A stretch of 64,000 nucleotides of DNA, taken from the NCBI GenBank assembly GCA_963817065.1, contig CAWFMO010000001.1, positions 1,860,001-1,924,000 on the forward strand. Direction: 5' to 3'. Under the pieces are notes generated by a model. It was given only the letters and a program-made list of their open reading frames with translations, did not search any database and was not told the DNA's origin. Each line of letters begins with the position of its first letter. Positions within the stretch are counted from its first letter, which is position 1. Shown here piece by piece: positions 1 to 10,419 of this stretch. The translations under genes were made by a program, and so were the position numbers. This DNA is from CAWFMO01 sp963817065. GTDB lineage: Bacteria; Actinomycetota; Thermoleophilia; Solirubrobacterales; 70-9.

Positions 1-168
1 GGTCAGGAAGCCGGCGTCCTCGAGCGCCGCGAGCTCGGCCCGCACGGTCGAGGGGCTGAAGCTGACCTCGGCGTGGCCCGCGACCGCGCGCGAACCGACC
101 GGGCGGCCGGTGTCGAGGTGGGCGTCGATGACGATCCCGAGCACGCGCTGTTGGCGTTCGGTGAGCAC
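1..168 (-). CDS. hrcA: HrcA heat-shock repressor, N-terminal part (runs off the window)
   Basis: The 56 codons visible from a GTG start at 168 read VLTERQQRVLGIVIDAHLDT and continue through GRPVGSRAV and SPSTVRAELAALEDAGFLT. This is the winged-helix N-terminus of HrcA, the repressor that binds CIRCE operators in front of dnaK and groE operons. The rest of the gene lies beyond position 1. It sits downstream of the hydratase pair on the same strand. In this lineage hrcA is usually followed by dnaJ, which would lie outside the window. The family assignment rests on the conserved LTERQ and GxPVGSR signatures. Confidence 0.85.
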   Translation of the reverse strand, partial: MLTERQQRVLGIVIDAHLDTGRPVGSRAVAGHAEVSFSPSTVRAELAALEDAGFLT

Positions 169-221
169 GACGGGGATTTTAGGTGGGCGCCCGGCTCGGC
201 CGGGAGCCCATGCGGCGTCGG

Positions 222-599
222 CTAGCCGACCTGCAGCTCGGCCTCGGCGTTGCGGATGATCTGGTTGCCGTTCTGCTCGGCGACGGTGTCGACGACGACC
301 TTGCCGCCGTCGGCCTCCTTGACCGTCCCGGTGACCGTGACCTCCTGCTGGGGGAAGCCCATGCCGCGGAACTGGACCTTGAGCCCCTTCAGGGCTCGGG
401 GGTCGCCGCCGGCGGCGGCGTTGTTGGCGCGCGCGACCTGGGCCATAGTCCAGAGGCCGTGCAGGATGCAGCCGGGGAGGCCGGCCTGCTTGGCGAAGTC
501 CTCGTCGATGTGGATCGGGTTGGGGTCGCCGGAGGCCTCGGCGTAGCGCTTGGTCAGGCCCTCGTCGGGGGTGACCTTGAGCTCGGGGATCGACATCAC
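222..599 (-). CDS. MaoC-like (3R)-hydroxyacyl dehydratase subunit, HadB type; N-terminus possibly broken
   Basis: A single hot-dog domain protein of about 125 residues. The hydratase motif SGDPNPIHIDEDFAKQAG with its catalytic Asp and His is followed by LHGLWTMAQVARA. The family hydrates or dehydrates 3-hydroxyacyl thioesters and often works as a heterodimer with a second hot-dog subunit, here the gene just upstream. The open frame begins with GTG-ATG at 599/596. A better coupled start is the ATG at 618, which shares a base with the upstream TGA and would encode MADLKQGDV, but that frame is lost after about nine codons. Removing one G near 590-597 would join the two into a normal HadB N-terminus. 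Either translation really starts inside, or there is a one-base indel. Confidence 0.8.
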   Translation of the reverse strand: MMSIPELKVTPDEGLTKRYAEASGDPNPIHIDEDFAKQAGLPGCILHGLWTMAQVARANNAAAGGDPRALKGLKVQFRGMGFPQQEVTVTGTVKEADGGKVVVDTVAEQNGNQIIRNAEAELQVG

Positions 600-617
600 C
601 CTGTTTCAGATCGGCCA

Positions 618-1058
618 TCAGACACCCCTCACGATGTTGGTCCAGGTCGCGCGCACGACCTCGGCGCCGTCCTGGTTCTCGGACACGGTCTCGAAGACGT
701 AGAAGCCCTTGCCGTCCTTCTCGTAGATCTCGTTGACCTTGGCGGTCGTCGTGATCTTGTCCCCGGCGACGACCGGCTCGCCCCACTCGAACTCCTGGCC
801 GCCGTGGACCATCGCCGGGAAGTTGATCCCGACCTCGGGGTCGAGGATCGCCGGGCCCATCGCCGGGGCGCTGTAGACGACGGCGAACATCGGCGGCGCG
901 ACGACGTCGCGGAAACCGGCGGCCTTGGCGGCCTCGGCGTCGCGGTAGACGTCGCTGTCCTCGCCGACCGCGTCGGCGTACTGGCGGATCCGGTCGGCCT
1001 CGATCTCGAATTCGACCGCGTCGTATTCCTTGCCCGCGGCTTTGGTATCGATTCCCAT
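618..1058 (-). CDS. FAS1-type hot-dog dehydratase subunit, HadA type
   Basis: 146 residues matching the N-terminal MaoC-like (FAS1_DH) hot-dog family: a start region EIEADRIRQYADAVGEDSDV, the VVAPPMFAVVYSAP segment, then HGGQEFEWGEPVVAGDKI and a C-terminal ENQDG strand. HadA-type subunits lack the full catalytic pair and pair with a HadB-type partner, which follows immediately with a one-base TGATG overlap. Together they probably form a (3R)-hydroxyacyl-thioester dehydratase of fatty-acid metabolism; the exact substrate cannot be told. The ATG at 1058 is 9 nt downstream of a TAGTAT hexamer, and the gene is divergent from the membrane protein starting at 1080. Confidence 0.82.
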   Translation of the reverse strand: MGIDTKAAGKEYDAVEFEIEADRIRQYADAVGEDSDVYRDAEAAKAAGFRDVVAPPMFAVVYSAPAMGPAILDPEVGINFPAMVHGGQEFEWGEPVVAGDKITTTAKVNEIYEKDGKGFYVFETVSENQDGAEVVRATWTNIVRGV

Positions 1059-1079
1059 CGCGCGGGGATACTAAGCAAG
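1059..1079. promoter_or_regulatory. Compact divergent promoter between hadA-like gene and 1080 gene
   Basis: The 21-nt gap contains overlapping -10-like hexamers for both directions: GATACT (1067-1072), 7 nt before the plus-strand ATG at 1080, and TAGTAT (1073-1068 on the minus strand), 9 nt before the minus-strand ATG at 1058. No Shine-Dalgarno sequence fits in either direction, so both messages may be leaderless. This is a motif reading only. Confidence 0.45.
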
Positions 1080-1691
1080 ATGGCGGTACGCCTGACCTAC
1101 GAGGACTCGCGCGGGCACACGGCGCTCAAGCCGTGGGCGCTTCCGCTCGTCGTGGCAGCGATCTGCGTGCCGATCATCGTCGCCTTCGGGAGTAGCAGCC
1201 AAGGCGCCGGGCTCGGACTCGCCGTTGGCGCCCTGGCAGCGGTCGCGCTCGTCGTCTGGGCGGTGCGCAGCAAGCCGTTCGCGAAGCTCGAGGTCGCCGA
1301 GCACACCGACGGCGAGCGGCGGGTGCTCGTCCTCGCGGCCGAGGAGATCCACACCGCCGGGGCCCAGCGCGTGGCAGAGCTTTCGGCCGGCGCCGCCGAC
1401 GTGCGGATCCTCGTCCCCGCGCCGACCCGCGCGCTCGAGCGCTGGCTCTCGGCCGAGGACCGCGCCCGCGAGGCGGCCCAGGACACGCTCGCGCGCTCGG
1501 CCGGGGCGCTGACCGCGACCGGGCTGCGGGTCAGCGGGGCGGTCGGCGACAGCCACCCGCTCCAGGCGCTCGCCGACGAGCTCCGCTCCTACCCCGCCGA
1601 CGAGGTGATCGTTATCTCCGACGACCGCGCGCGGGTCGAGGACCTGCGCAACGACCTCGCGATCCCGCTCACCCGCGTGCCCTCGGGCTAG
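1080..1691 (+). CDS. Two-TM membrane protein with a universal-stress-like cytoplasmic domain
   Basis: 203 residues from an ATG at 1080; a longer open frame upstream is only a shadow of the hydratase genes. Residues about 20-65 hold two hydrophobic helices (ALPLVVAAICVPIIVAFG and LAVGALAAVALVVWAV). The rest resembles an alpha/beta nucleotide-binding fold: RRVLVLAAEEIH, an alternating VRILVPAP strand, then a helix and a DEVIVISDDRARVEDLRNDL end. I cannot assign a reaction. The start follows a GATACT hexamer by 7 nt. Its 3' end overlaps the convergent SnoaL-like gene by 4 nt. Confidence 0.7.
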   Translation: MAVRLTYEDSRGHTALKPWALPLVVAAICVPIIVAFGSSSQGAGLGLAVGALAAVALVVWAVRSKPFAKLEVAEHTDGERRVLVLAAEEIHTAGAQRVAELSAGAADVRILVPAPTRALERWLSAEDRAREAAQDTLARSAGALTATGLRVSGAVGDSHPLQALADELRSYPADEVIVISDDRARVEDLRNDLAIPLTRVPSG

Positions 1692-2114
1692 CCGCCCTCG
1701 CGCTCGCGGGCGACGCGCTCGGCGTCCTCCCAGGACGGGTAGAGGTGGAGCGCGGTGAACTTCCCGGCGTCGCCGATCTCGACCATGAACGTGACCTCCA
1801 TCTCGACCGGGATCCCGCTGCCCCTGCCGACCGCCGACTGCTGGATCGCGGTCAGGACACAGCGCTCCCCGATCGGGCCCATGCGCAGCACCTCGACCTC
1901 GAACTCCTCCCAGGCCTCGAGCCACGCGCTGATCCACGTTACGAGGCCTTCGTGCCCGCTGAAGCTTCCCGAGTTCGCGAGGTCGGAGGACGCGAAGACC
2001 TCGACATCGGGGTCGGCGATCGCGAGCAGGTCCTCGTAGCTGTCGGCCCGGAACGCCGCGAAGGCGGCCGCGCTCAGCTCGAGGTTCTGGCGCTGACGCT
2101 CGCTCGGCTCAGCC

Positions 2115-2122
<8 letters not shown>
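1688..2122 (-). CDS. SnoaL-like / NTF2-fold protein
   Basis: 144 residues with the cystatin-like alpha+beta NTF2 pattern: an N-terminal helix (LELSAAAFAAFRADSYEDLLAIADPDVEVFAS), a central GHEGLVTWISAWLEAWEEFEVEV, and a TFMVEIGDAGKFTALHLYPSWEDA C-terminus. Proteins of this superfamily are small pocket enzymes or ligand binders, and the sequence does not identify a substrate. The gene starts 8 nt inside the lepA 3' end, so it is probably cotranslated after lepA. A second SnoaL-like gene lies on the other side of lepA. Confidence 0.75.
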
Positions 2123-3908
<1,786 letters not shown>

Positions 3909-3943
3909 GGCGACCGATCAGTATGGCGGCCGCGAGTAGCGGC

Positions 3944-4339
3944 TTAGGTCTCAGGCGGCGCTTCGAACGCGGCGCGGGCCTCGTCGCGATCGGTGAAGAA
4001 CGCGGTGCGGATCACCTTGTCGCCCTTGAACTCGAAGACCTGGGCGCCCTCCACGGTCGCGTCGATCCCGCTGCCGGCACCGCGGGCGCGAAACGTCAAG
4101 TCGACCAGGACGCGGTTCTCGCCGAGTGTGAACTCGTGCGGCTCGATCCTCGGGTCGGTGAGCGCGTCGGGCTTCATCCATTCGACGATCGCCTCGTGGC
4201 CTTTGATCGAGGGGAATCCGCCGATGCGCACGACCTCGACCTCGGGGTGGGCGAGTGCGGTCGCGCCCTCGTAGTCGCCGCGGTTGTACGCCTCGTAGAA
4301 GCGCTTGATGGTCGCGACGTGCTCGTGGTCGGCCATCAA
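3944..4339 (-). CDS. SnoaL-like polyketide-cyclase family protein
   Basis: 131 residues of the NTF2/SnoaL fold. HVATIKRFYEAYNRGDYEGATALAHPEVEVVRIG is the classic N-terminal helix pair and first strand, followed by IKGHEAIVEWM and a final VFEFKGDKVIRTAFFTDRDEARAAF, the usual closing strand of the family. Function is unknown; the family includes cyclases, dehydratases and binding proteins. It lies 4 nt after the murJ stop on the same strand and just upstream of lepA, so it may be read from the murJ promoter. Confidence 0.78.
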   Translation of the reverse strand: MMADHEHVATIKRFYEAYNRGDYEGATALAHPEVEVVRIGGFPSIKGHEAIVEWMKPDALTDPRIEPHEFTLGENRVLVDLTFRARGAGSGIDATVEGAQVFEFKGDKVIRTAFFTDRDEARAAFEAPPET

Positions 4340-4343
4340 GACC

Positions 4344-6089
4344 TCAGCGTCGCCTGACGACGCGCAGGAGCTGGTCGACTTCGGGGATCCGGAGCATCTT
4401 CGCCACCGCGAAGTAGACCACCGCTCCGGCGGCGAGCGCGACGCCCATCGAGACGATCTGGCCTCCGATCCCGCGCCCGAGCGCGTCGTCGAGCAGCCAC
4501 CAGACCAGGTAGCTCGTCGCGGCGAGCACCGCCGAGGCGCCGACGACGCGCAGCGAGGCGTCGAGGAACCGGGTCAGCTCGAGCCCGCCGAGCTCGCGGC
4601 GCAGGATGTACGACTGGGCAAAGACGCTGGCCGCGGTCGCGATCGCGGTCCCCGCGACGATCCCGCCGACCCCGAACGGGCCGTAGAAGACCCCCGCGAA
4701 CAGCGCCGTCAGCGCCAGGTTGCCGACCGAGATCCAGGTCGGGATCCAGGGCCGCTGGAGGCTGAAGAAGGTCCGGGTGAGGATCAGGAAGAGGCCGTTG
4801 AAGGGCAGCGAGAACGCGAACCAGAACAGCGCCGTGGCGACGACGTCGGTCTGCTGGGCGTCGAACTCGCCGCGCTCGTAGACGAGCCGGATCATCGGCT
4901 CCGAGAGGACGAGGATCGCGGCCGCGGCGGGGACGAGCAGGAGCAGGATCTGGCGCATCCCGTTCGCCATCGTCGCCCGCAGCTCGGCGTACTCGCGGCG
5001 GGCGGCGAAGCGGGCGAGGGTCGGGAAGACGACGGTCGAGACCGCGACCGAGAAGATCCCCTGGGGAAGCATGTAGATCCGGAACGCCTTGTCGATCGCC
5101 GCCGGCGCCTGGTCGGAGACGAAGGTGCCGAAGAAGCTGTTGATGACGAGGTTGAAGTTGATCAGCCCGAGGCTGATCGTCACGGGCAGCATCAGCAGCA
5201 GCACCTGGCGGACCTCGGGGCTGATCTTGCGGTCGAAGCGCCAGGTCATCTTGAATTTGAACTTCGTGTGGCGCAGGTCCCAGACCGGGATCGCGAGCTG
5301 GATCGCGGTCCCGACCAGCACGCCGATCGCGTAGGCGTAGATCTGGTCCTCCTCCGAGAACATCGGAGCGAGGACGACGAGCGTGAGGATGATCGCGACG
5401 TTCCAGAAGAAGGGCGAGATCGCGAACGCCGCGAAGCGGTCGTCGCTGTTGAGGATCCCGACGACGATCCCGGTGACCCCGAGCATGATCAGGATCGGGA
5501 ACAGGATCTGCGAGAGCGTGACCGTGAGGTCGAGCAGCTCGCCCTCGAATCCGGGGGCGAAGATCGGGACCAGCACCGGCGCCAGGAGCACGAACAGCGC
5601 CGTGATCGCGCCGAGCACCATCGTGACCAGGAACAGCATCTGCGAGGCGAGCCGGAACGCCTCGCGGCGGTCGCCCTGCTCGAGCTTCTCGAGGAAGACC
5701 GGAACGAAGGCGGCCTGGATCGCGGCGTCGGCGAACAGGCTGCGGATCAGGTTCGGGATCTGGAACGCGATCGTGAACGCCGACATCGGCCCCTTGATCC
5801 CGAAGTAGCTCGCGGCGACGATCTCGCGGACGAGCCCGGCGACGCGCGAGAGGCTGGTCGCGAGCGAGAAGAAGGCGGTCGAGCGGGCGAGCCGCCCGGC
5901 GCGCGGGCCTCCCTCCCACTCCGGCGGCTCGAACGGGCGCGCCGGCGCCGGCGCCGGGATCGCCATGAAGGTCTCGGTGTCCATCGAGAACGACTGCCGG
6001 GGCGGCGGGCTCTCCTCGCCCTCGGGGTCGAACGGGGACGCCGGCTCGGGCGGACGCCCCTCGAGCGGGTCTCGCGGGTCCTCAGCCAC
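4344..6089 (-). CDS. murJ: MurJ/MviN lipid II flippase
   Basis: 581 residues. A proline-rich cytoplasmic N-terminus of about 80 residues precedes the MviN core, which starts at ARSTAFFSLATSLSRVAGLVREIVAASYFG with the conserved arginine-rich first helix and PNLIRSLFADAAIQAAFVPVFLE. About 14 hydrophobic helices follow, as in MurJ. The protein moves lipid-linked peptidoglycan precursor across the cytoplasmic membrane. The long soluble N-terminus recalls actinobacterial MviN proteins, although no kinase-like domain is visible here. It is divergent from rpsT with a 25-nt gap. Confidence 0.93.
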   Translation of the reverse strand: MAEDPRDPLEGRPPEPASPFDPEGEESPPPRQSFSMDTETFMAIPAPAPARPFEPPEWEGGPRAGRLARSTAFFSLATSLSRVAGLVREIVAASYFGIKGPMSAFTIAFQIPNLIRSLFADAAIQAAFVPVFLEKLEQGDRREAFRLASQMLFLVTMVLGAITALFVLLAPVLVPIFAPGFEGELLDLTVTLSQILFPILIMLGVTGIVVGILNSDDRFAAFAISPFFWNVAIILTLVVLAPMFSEEDQIYAYAIGVLVGTAIQLAIPVWDLRHTKFKFKMTWRFDRKISPEVRQVLLLMLPVTISLGLINFNLVINSFFGTFVSDQAPAAIDKAFRIYMLPQGIFSVAVSTVVFPTLARFAARREYAELRATMANGMRQILLLLVPAAAAILVLSEPMIRLVYERGEFDAQQTDVVATALFWFAFSLPFNGLFLILTRTFFSLQRPWIPTWISVGNLALTALFAGVFYGPFGVGGIVAGTAIATAASVFAQSYILRRELGGLELTRFLDASLRVVGASAVLAATSYLVWWLLDDALGRGIGGQIVSMGVALAAGAVVYFAVAKMLRIPEVDQLLRVVRRR

Positions 6090-6114
6090 GGTTCTCTACA
6101 CTTCGCCGCCGGTC

Positions 6115-6387
6115 ATGGCCAATATCGGATCGCAGAAGAAGCGCAACGCCCGCACCGCCCGAGAGCGGCTCGAGAACCGGCGCCTCGTGACGTCGGTCAA
6201 GACCCATTTCCGGACCTTCGAGCAGGCTGCCGGCTCCGGCGACGCCGCGGCCGCCGAGGCGGCTCACAAGACCCTGGTCTCGCGGATCGACAAGGCCGTC
6301 CAGAAGGGCGCGATGCACAAGAACACCGGCGCCCGCCGCAAGGCCCGCGCCGCTCGCCTGCGCTCGGCGCAGAGCCAGTCCGCCTGA
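6115..6387 (+). CDS. rpsT: 30S ribosomal protein S20
   Basis: 90 residues beginning MANIGSQKKRNARTARERLEN, with KTHFRTFEQA and a closing HKNTGARRKARAA. This is the normal length and composition of the helical S20 protein that binds 16S rRNA. The ATG at 6115 is chosen over upstream codons because MANI is the universal N-terminus and murJ occupies the opposite strand up to 6089. A TACACT hexamer at 6098-6103 lies 11 nt upstream and no Shine-Dalgarno sequence is visible. It is convergent with holA, one base apart. Confidence 0.97.
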   Translation: MANIGSQKKRNARTARERLENRRLVTSVKTHFRTFEQAAGSGDAAAAEAAHKTLVSRIDKAVQKGAMHKNTGARRKARAARLRSAQSQSA

Positions 6388-6388
6388 C

Positions 6389-7393
6389 CTAGGCCGCAAG
6401 CGGCTCGGCGTCTCCGGCGCCCGTGGCCCGGCGCAGCGCAAGCGTCAGCGCGACACCCTCGCTGTAGTCCGAGCCCCCGCGGCACCAGAGCTCGAGGTCG
6501 GCGATCGCGCCGACCGCGTCGCGGAGCTCGCCCGGCGAGCGGTCGCCGATCCGCTGAACCAGCATCTTCGCCGCGTAAGGGTGCATCGGCAGGGCGTCGG
6601 CGACCTGCTTCGCGGGCCGCCCCGCCTCGAGCTCGGCGGCGGCCGTGGCCGCGGCGCGCAGCCGCGAGGAGAGCATGTAGGCGAGCCCGTTGACGCTCTC
6701 GCCCTGGGCGATCAGCCGCTCGGCGATCGTCAGGGCCGCCGCGGTGTCGCCCTCGACCACCGCGTCGGCGAGCGACCAGGCGGCGGACTCGGAGGTGTCG
6801 GCGATCATCGCCTCGAGGTCGGCGAGCTCGACCGCGCGCCGATCGCCGGCCCAGAGCACCAGCCGGTCGAGCTCGCAGGAGAGCCTGAGCTGGCTCGTGC
6901 CCATGCGCTCGACCAGCAGCCGCGCGGCGTCCGGGGCGAGCTCGAGTCCGCGCGACTTGGCCTCGGCGACGAGCCGCTTGGGGACCTCGCGCGCCTTCGG
7001 CGCCTCGTAGGCCTTCGCCTCGCCGCCGGCGGCCACGACCGCCTTCGCGAGCGCCGCCGGCGCCTTGCCGTGGGCGATCAGCACGACCGTGGTCCCATCG
7101 GGGATCGCGCCGAGGGCCTCGACGACGCGGGCGCTCTGCGCCTTGCCCCACGCCTGCGCCCCGTCGGCGAGCAGGTAGCGGCGCGAGGTGCCGAGCGAGA
7201 GCGCGAGCAGCGCGCCGACGAACGCGTCGGCGTCGGGCGCCGACTTGCCCTCGCCGGCGAAGGTCTCGAGCGCGCCGTTGCCGCCCTCGCGCTCGGCGCG
7301 CTCGCGCAGCCGCGCGCGGGTCGCCGCGAGCTTTGCTTCGTCGTCGCCGCTGAACAGGTAGGCGGGCTTCATCTCTGGAGCGGATTCGGTCAT
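6389..7393 (-). CDS. holA: DNA polymerase III delta subunit (clamp-loader wrench)
   Basis: 334 residues from the ATG at 7393. PAYLFSGDDEAKLAATRARL is the HolA start, the central SRRYLLADGAQAWG and DGTTVVLIAHGKAPAALAKAV belong to the AAA-like domain, and RLLVERMGTSQLRLSCELDRLVLWAG followed by LEAMIADTSESAAWSLADAVVEGD is the typical delta signature. HolA opens the beta clamp. The longer open frame to 7549 covers the comEC 3' end and is not used. The order comEA-comEC-holA is widespread in Gram-positive bacteria. Confidence 0.92.
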   Translation of the reverse strand: MTESAPEMKPAYLFSGDDEAKLAATRARLRERAEREGGNGALETFAGEGKSAPDADAFVGALLALSLGTSRRYLLADGAQAWGKAQSARVVEALGAIPDGTTVVLIAHGKAPAALAKAVVAAGGEAKAYEAPKAREVPKRLVAEAKSRGLELAPDAARLLVERMGTSQLRLSCELDRLVLWAGDRRAVELADLEAMIADTSESAAWSLADAVVEGDTAAALTIAERLIAQGESVNGLAYMLSSRLRAAATAAAELEAGRPAKQVADALPMHPYAAKMLVQRIGDRSPGELRDAVGAIADLELWCRGGSDYSEGVALTLALRRATGAGDAEPLAA

Positions 7394-7406
7394 CTGGGCG
7401 TCTAGG

Positions 7407-9756
7407 TTAAGGGGGCTCGGCGACGGTCCATCCGGCAGGCTCCGCCTCGATCTCGATCGTGCCCCGCTCGTCGGTGCGCAGCGCGGGCACGCCGTGCCGA
7501 TCGAGCTCGGCCAGGGTCTCCGGAGTCGGATGCCCGTAGGGGTTGTCATCGCCGACCGAGATCAGCGCGAGGTCGGGGACCGCGAGGTCGAGCAGCCGGT
7601 CGAGGCCGGCGTCGGCGCTGCCGTGGTGGGCGACCTTGAGCACGTCGACGGGGCCGGGCTCGATCGGGGCCAGCTCCGCTTCGGCGTCGCCGCTGAGCAG
7701 GATCGAGAAGTGCCGCCACTCGGCGAGCACGACGAGCGAGGAGGCGTTGGGGTCCTCCCCATCGGTCGCTGTTCTTGGCGGCCAGAGGACGTGGAGCCGC
7801 AGGCTCCCCGAGCGCAGCTCAGCGCCCTCGCCGATTCGCCGCGCCGGGACACCGGCCGCGTCCGCCGTCGCCGAGCAGCTCGTTCCCGAGCCTGGCGTAG
7901 GCGAGCGAGCCGACCGGCATCCGTCCGAGCAGCTCGTGGATGCCCCCGGCGTGGTCGGACTGGTCGTGGGTGACGAGCGCCGCGGCGAGGCGGTCGATCC
8001 CGTGGTCTGAGAGCTGCTCGGTGAGCCCGGCGCCGGGCGGGCCGCCGTCGACGAGCACCGGGTCGCCGTCGGGCGGCTCGAGCAGGATCGCGTCGCCCTG
8101 GCCGACGTCGAGCGCGCTGATCCGCAGCGCGCCGGCGCTCCGGCCCGCGACGCCGCCCGACCCGGAGCCGAGCCCCGGCAGCAGCGCGAGCGCCAGCCCC
8201 GCCGCGAGCGCCACCGCGAGCGCCCGGCGGCGCCCGGGGCGCCCGCGCCCGTCGCCGGCGACCGCGAGACCGCGCCTGCGCTCGGCCGCCCGCAGCGCGA
8301 GCCAGACGGCGGCGAGCAGCGCCGCGTAGGCGCCGGCGAGCGCGATCGCTCCCCCGAGCCGCAGCGAGACGACCGCCCAGCCCGGCGCCGCGAACCAGTG
8401 CGCGACCTGGGCGATGTAGGCGAGCAGCAGCTCGTTGATCGCGTTCAGCGGTCCCGGCGCCCAGCCGAGCGCCGGAATCTGGCCGGCCGCGCCGGAGAGC
8501 ATCCCGAGCCACATCGCCGGCGCGACCGCGGGCAGCGCGAGCAGGTTCGCCGGCAGCGCCGCGATCGAGACGCGCTCGAAGTGGTGCGCCATCAGCGGCG
8601 CGGTCGCGAGTGTCGCGGCGATGCTCATTGCGACGCCCTCGGCGAGCGCCTTCTTGAACAACGCCGCCTCCTCCGCTTCGCGTCCGGGGGCGGCTCTGCC
8701 GGGACGTGGGCCGAGCAAAGCGGCAAGCCGCCCCGTCCAGAGGAAGATCCCGATCACGGCCGCGAAGCTGAGCTGCCAGCCGATCTCGCCGCTCGCGCGC
8801 GGGTTGAGCGCGAGCGTCACCGCGACGGCGAGCAGGACGGCGTAGACGCGCGAGCTCGGGCGCCCCGCGAGCGCAGCCACGATCCCCGCTGCGCCCATCG
8901 CCCCGGCGCGCTGGATCGAGGGCCCGGCGCCGGCGACCGGGACGTAGACCGCGATCAGGACGAGGACGCATACCAGCCGGGCGCGGAGCGTCAGCCCCGC
9001 GAGCCCGAGCAGCGGCATCGCGAGCAGCGCAAGCAGGACGACGTTCTGGCCCGAGACCGCCAGAAGGTGCGCCAGCCCCGAGTCCTTGAACTCGTCCGCG
9101 GTCTCTGGCTCGATCCGGTCGTCCTGGCCGAGGACGAAGCCGCGCGCGAGGGCCGCCTCCTGCTCGCGCATCCCGCGCTCGAGCGCCGACTCGGCCCGGG
9201 TCCGGACGCCGTCGAGCGCCCCCGCGACCCCGCCGCGATGCCTGCCGGTGAGCTCGACCCGGCGCGCGGCGAGCGTCTGGGCGATGCCGTGGCGGCGCAG
9301 CAGCGGGGCGCCGAACGGGTCGGGCTCGGCGAGCGTGCCCTCGGCCCGCAGCTCGGCTCCGACCGCGAGCTCTCCTACGGGCTCGCGCGCGACCAGCAGC
9401 AGCCGTCCCCCGGCGGTCTCGAGCTCGACCGTCACCTCCCCGTACCTGCGCCGCGGCACGGCGGCGACGAACCCGGTCGCGACCGCCGGCCGCCCGACCG
9501 GCCCCCGGTAGGCGCCGCCGTCGATCGCCTCGAGCCGCGCCGTCCCGAGCAGCAGCCCGGCGGCGCAGGCGAGGGCCGCGAGCCCGGCGAGCCATGACAA
9601 CCGGCGCGAGGGGTCGGACCGCAAGGCCGCCAACGCCAGTGCGCCGAGCGCGAGCAGCGCGATCCCGGGGCCGGGATCGAGCGACCCGGCGAGCGGCGAT
9701 AGCGCGAGCCCGAGCGCGAGGCCGGCGAGCGCGCAATGGCGCGGGTCCACCGTCAT
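7407..9756 (-). pseudogene. comEC: ComEC DNA-uptake channel, split by an apparent one-base frameshift
   Basis: The first 645 codons (9756-7819) carry a membrane-rich N-terminal region, the competence domain (GFVLGQDDRIEPETADEFKD, LLAVSGQNV) and the start of the metallo-beta-lactamase domain (ISALDVGQGDAILLEPPDG, THDQSDHAGG). The frame then meets a stop soon after 7860. The remaining lactamase sequence (VVLAEWRHFSILLSGDAEAE, VLKVAHHGSADAG, NPYGHPTPETL) is in another frame down to 7407. Dropping one base near 7860-7867, in a GGCGG run, restores one continuous ComEC that would read LLGDGDAAGVPARRIGEGAEL. The protein would carry single-stranded DNA across the membrane with ComEA. It also carries an in-frame palindromic element at 8663-8694. 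The shift may be genuine or a sequencing error. Confidence 0.85.
8663..8694. repeat. Palindromic element copy A, inside comEC
   Basis: On the plus strand GCCGCC, then core TCCTCCGCTTCGCGTCCGGG, then GGCGGC. The 6-bp arms are perfectly complementary. On the coding strand it encodes AAPGREAEEAA, inserted in frame in a membrane segment of comEC. The core is identical to that of copy B in leuS. Confidence 0.8.
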
Positions 9757-9776
9757 TGATGCCCTCGGTGATGCCG

Positions 9777-10343
9777 TCAGGGCTGCAGACCCGAGCGCAG
9801 CGCCTCCATCGTCGCCGGGCCGATCCCGGGCACCTCGTCGAGCTCGTCGATCGAGGAGAAGCCGCCGCGCTCGTCGCGGAAGTCGAGGATGTTCTGCGCG
9901 GTGACCGGGCCGATGCCCTCGATCTCGTCGAGCTGCTCGATCGTCGCGCTGCCGAGGCTTACCGGCGCGTCCTCCCCTGCCGCCGCGGCGCCGCCCCCTG
10001 GCGCTCGCCCCGGGACGACGACCTGCTGCCCGTCGCTGAGCCGGGCGGCGAGGTTGATCGCGTCGGCGGCACCGCCCGCGATCCCGCCGGCGCGCTCGAC
10101 CGCGTCGGCGACCCGTGCCCCGGCCGGGAGCCGGTAGACGCCCGCGCGGCGCACCGCTCCGGCGACGTGGACGACGACGTCGCGGGCGCCCTCGCCACCG
10201 CCCTCGAACGAGTCGGCCGCGAAGCTCACCCCATCGGCCGGCGGCGGCTGCTCACCGCCGGAGCGGATCCAGCGCGCGCCGAGCAGCAGCAGGGCGACGG
10301 CGACGGCGCCGTAGACGAGGAGTTGTGATCGGCTCAGAGGCAT
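9777..10343 (-). CDS. comEA: ComEA DNA receptor
   Basis: 188 residues. An N-terminal membrane anchor (LLVYGAVAVALLLLGARW) leads to an SLBB domain (VVVHVAGAVRRAGVYRLPAGARVADAVERAGG) and a C-terminal helix-hairpin-helix pair (TIEQLDEIEGIGPVTAQNILDFRDERGGF and IDELDEVPGIGPATMEALR). ComEA binds double-stranded DNA outside the membrane and hands it to ComEC. It lies 20 nt upstream of comEC in the same direction. Length and domain order are normal. Confidence 0.95.
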   Translation of the reverse strand: MPLSRSQLLVYGAVAVALLLLGARWIRSGGEQPPPADGVSFAADSFEGGGEGARDVVVHVAGAVRRAGVYRLPAGARVADAVERAGGIAGGAADAINLAARLSDGQQVVVPGRAPGGGAAAAGEDAPVSLGSATIEQLDEIEGIGPVTAQNILDFRDERGGFSSIDELDEVPGIGPATMEALRSGLQP

Positions 10344-10419
10344 CCCCGGATGCTCGCCGCCGTCAGCTCAGAGATGGGGCGGGATTCGCAACGAAACAGT
10401 CCGCGACGCCGCGCGAGAC

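Noticed and set aside
4305..6392. 695-codon plus-strand frame
   Set aside because: It is antisense to murJ and then in another frame across rpsT; composition is charged and repetitive without any fold signature.
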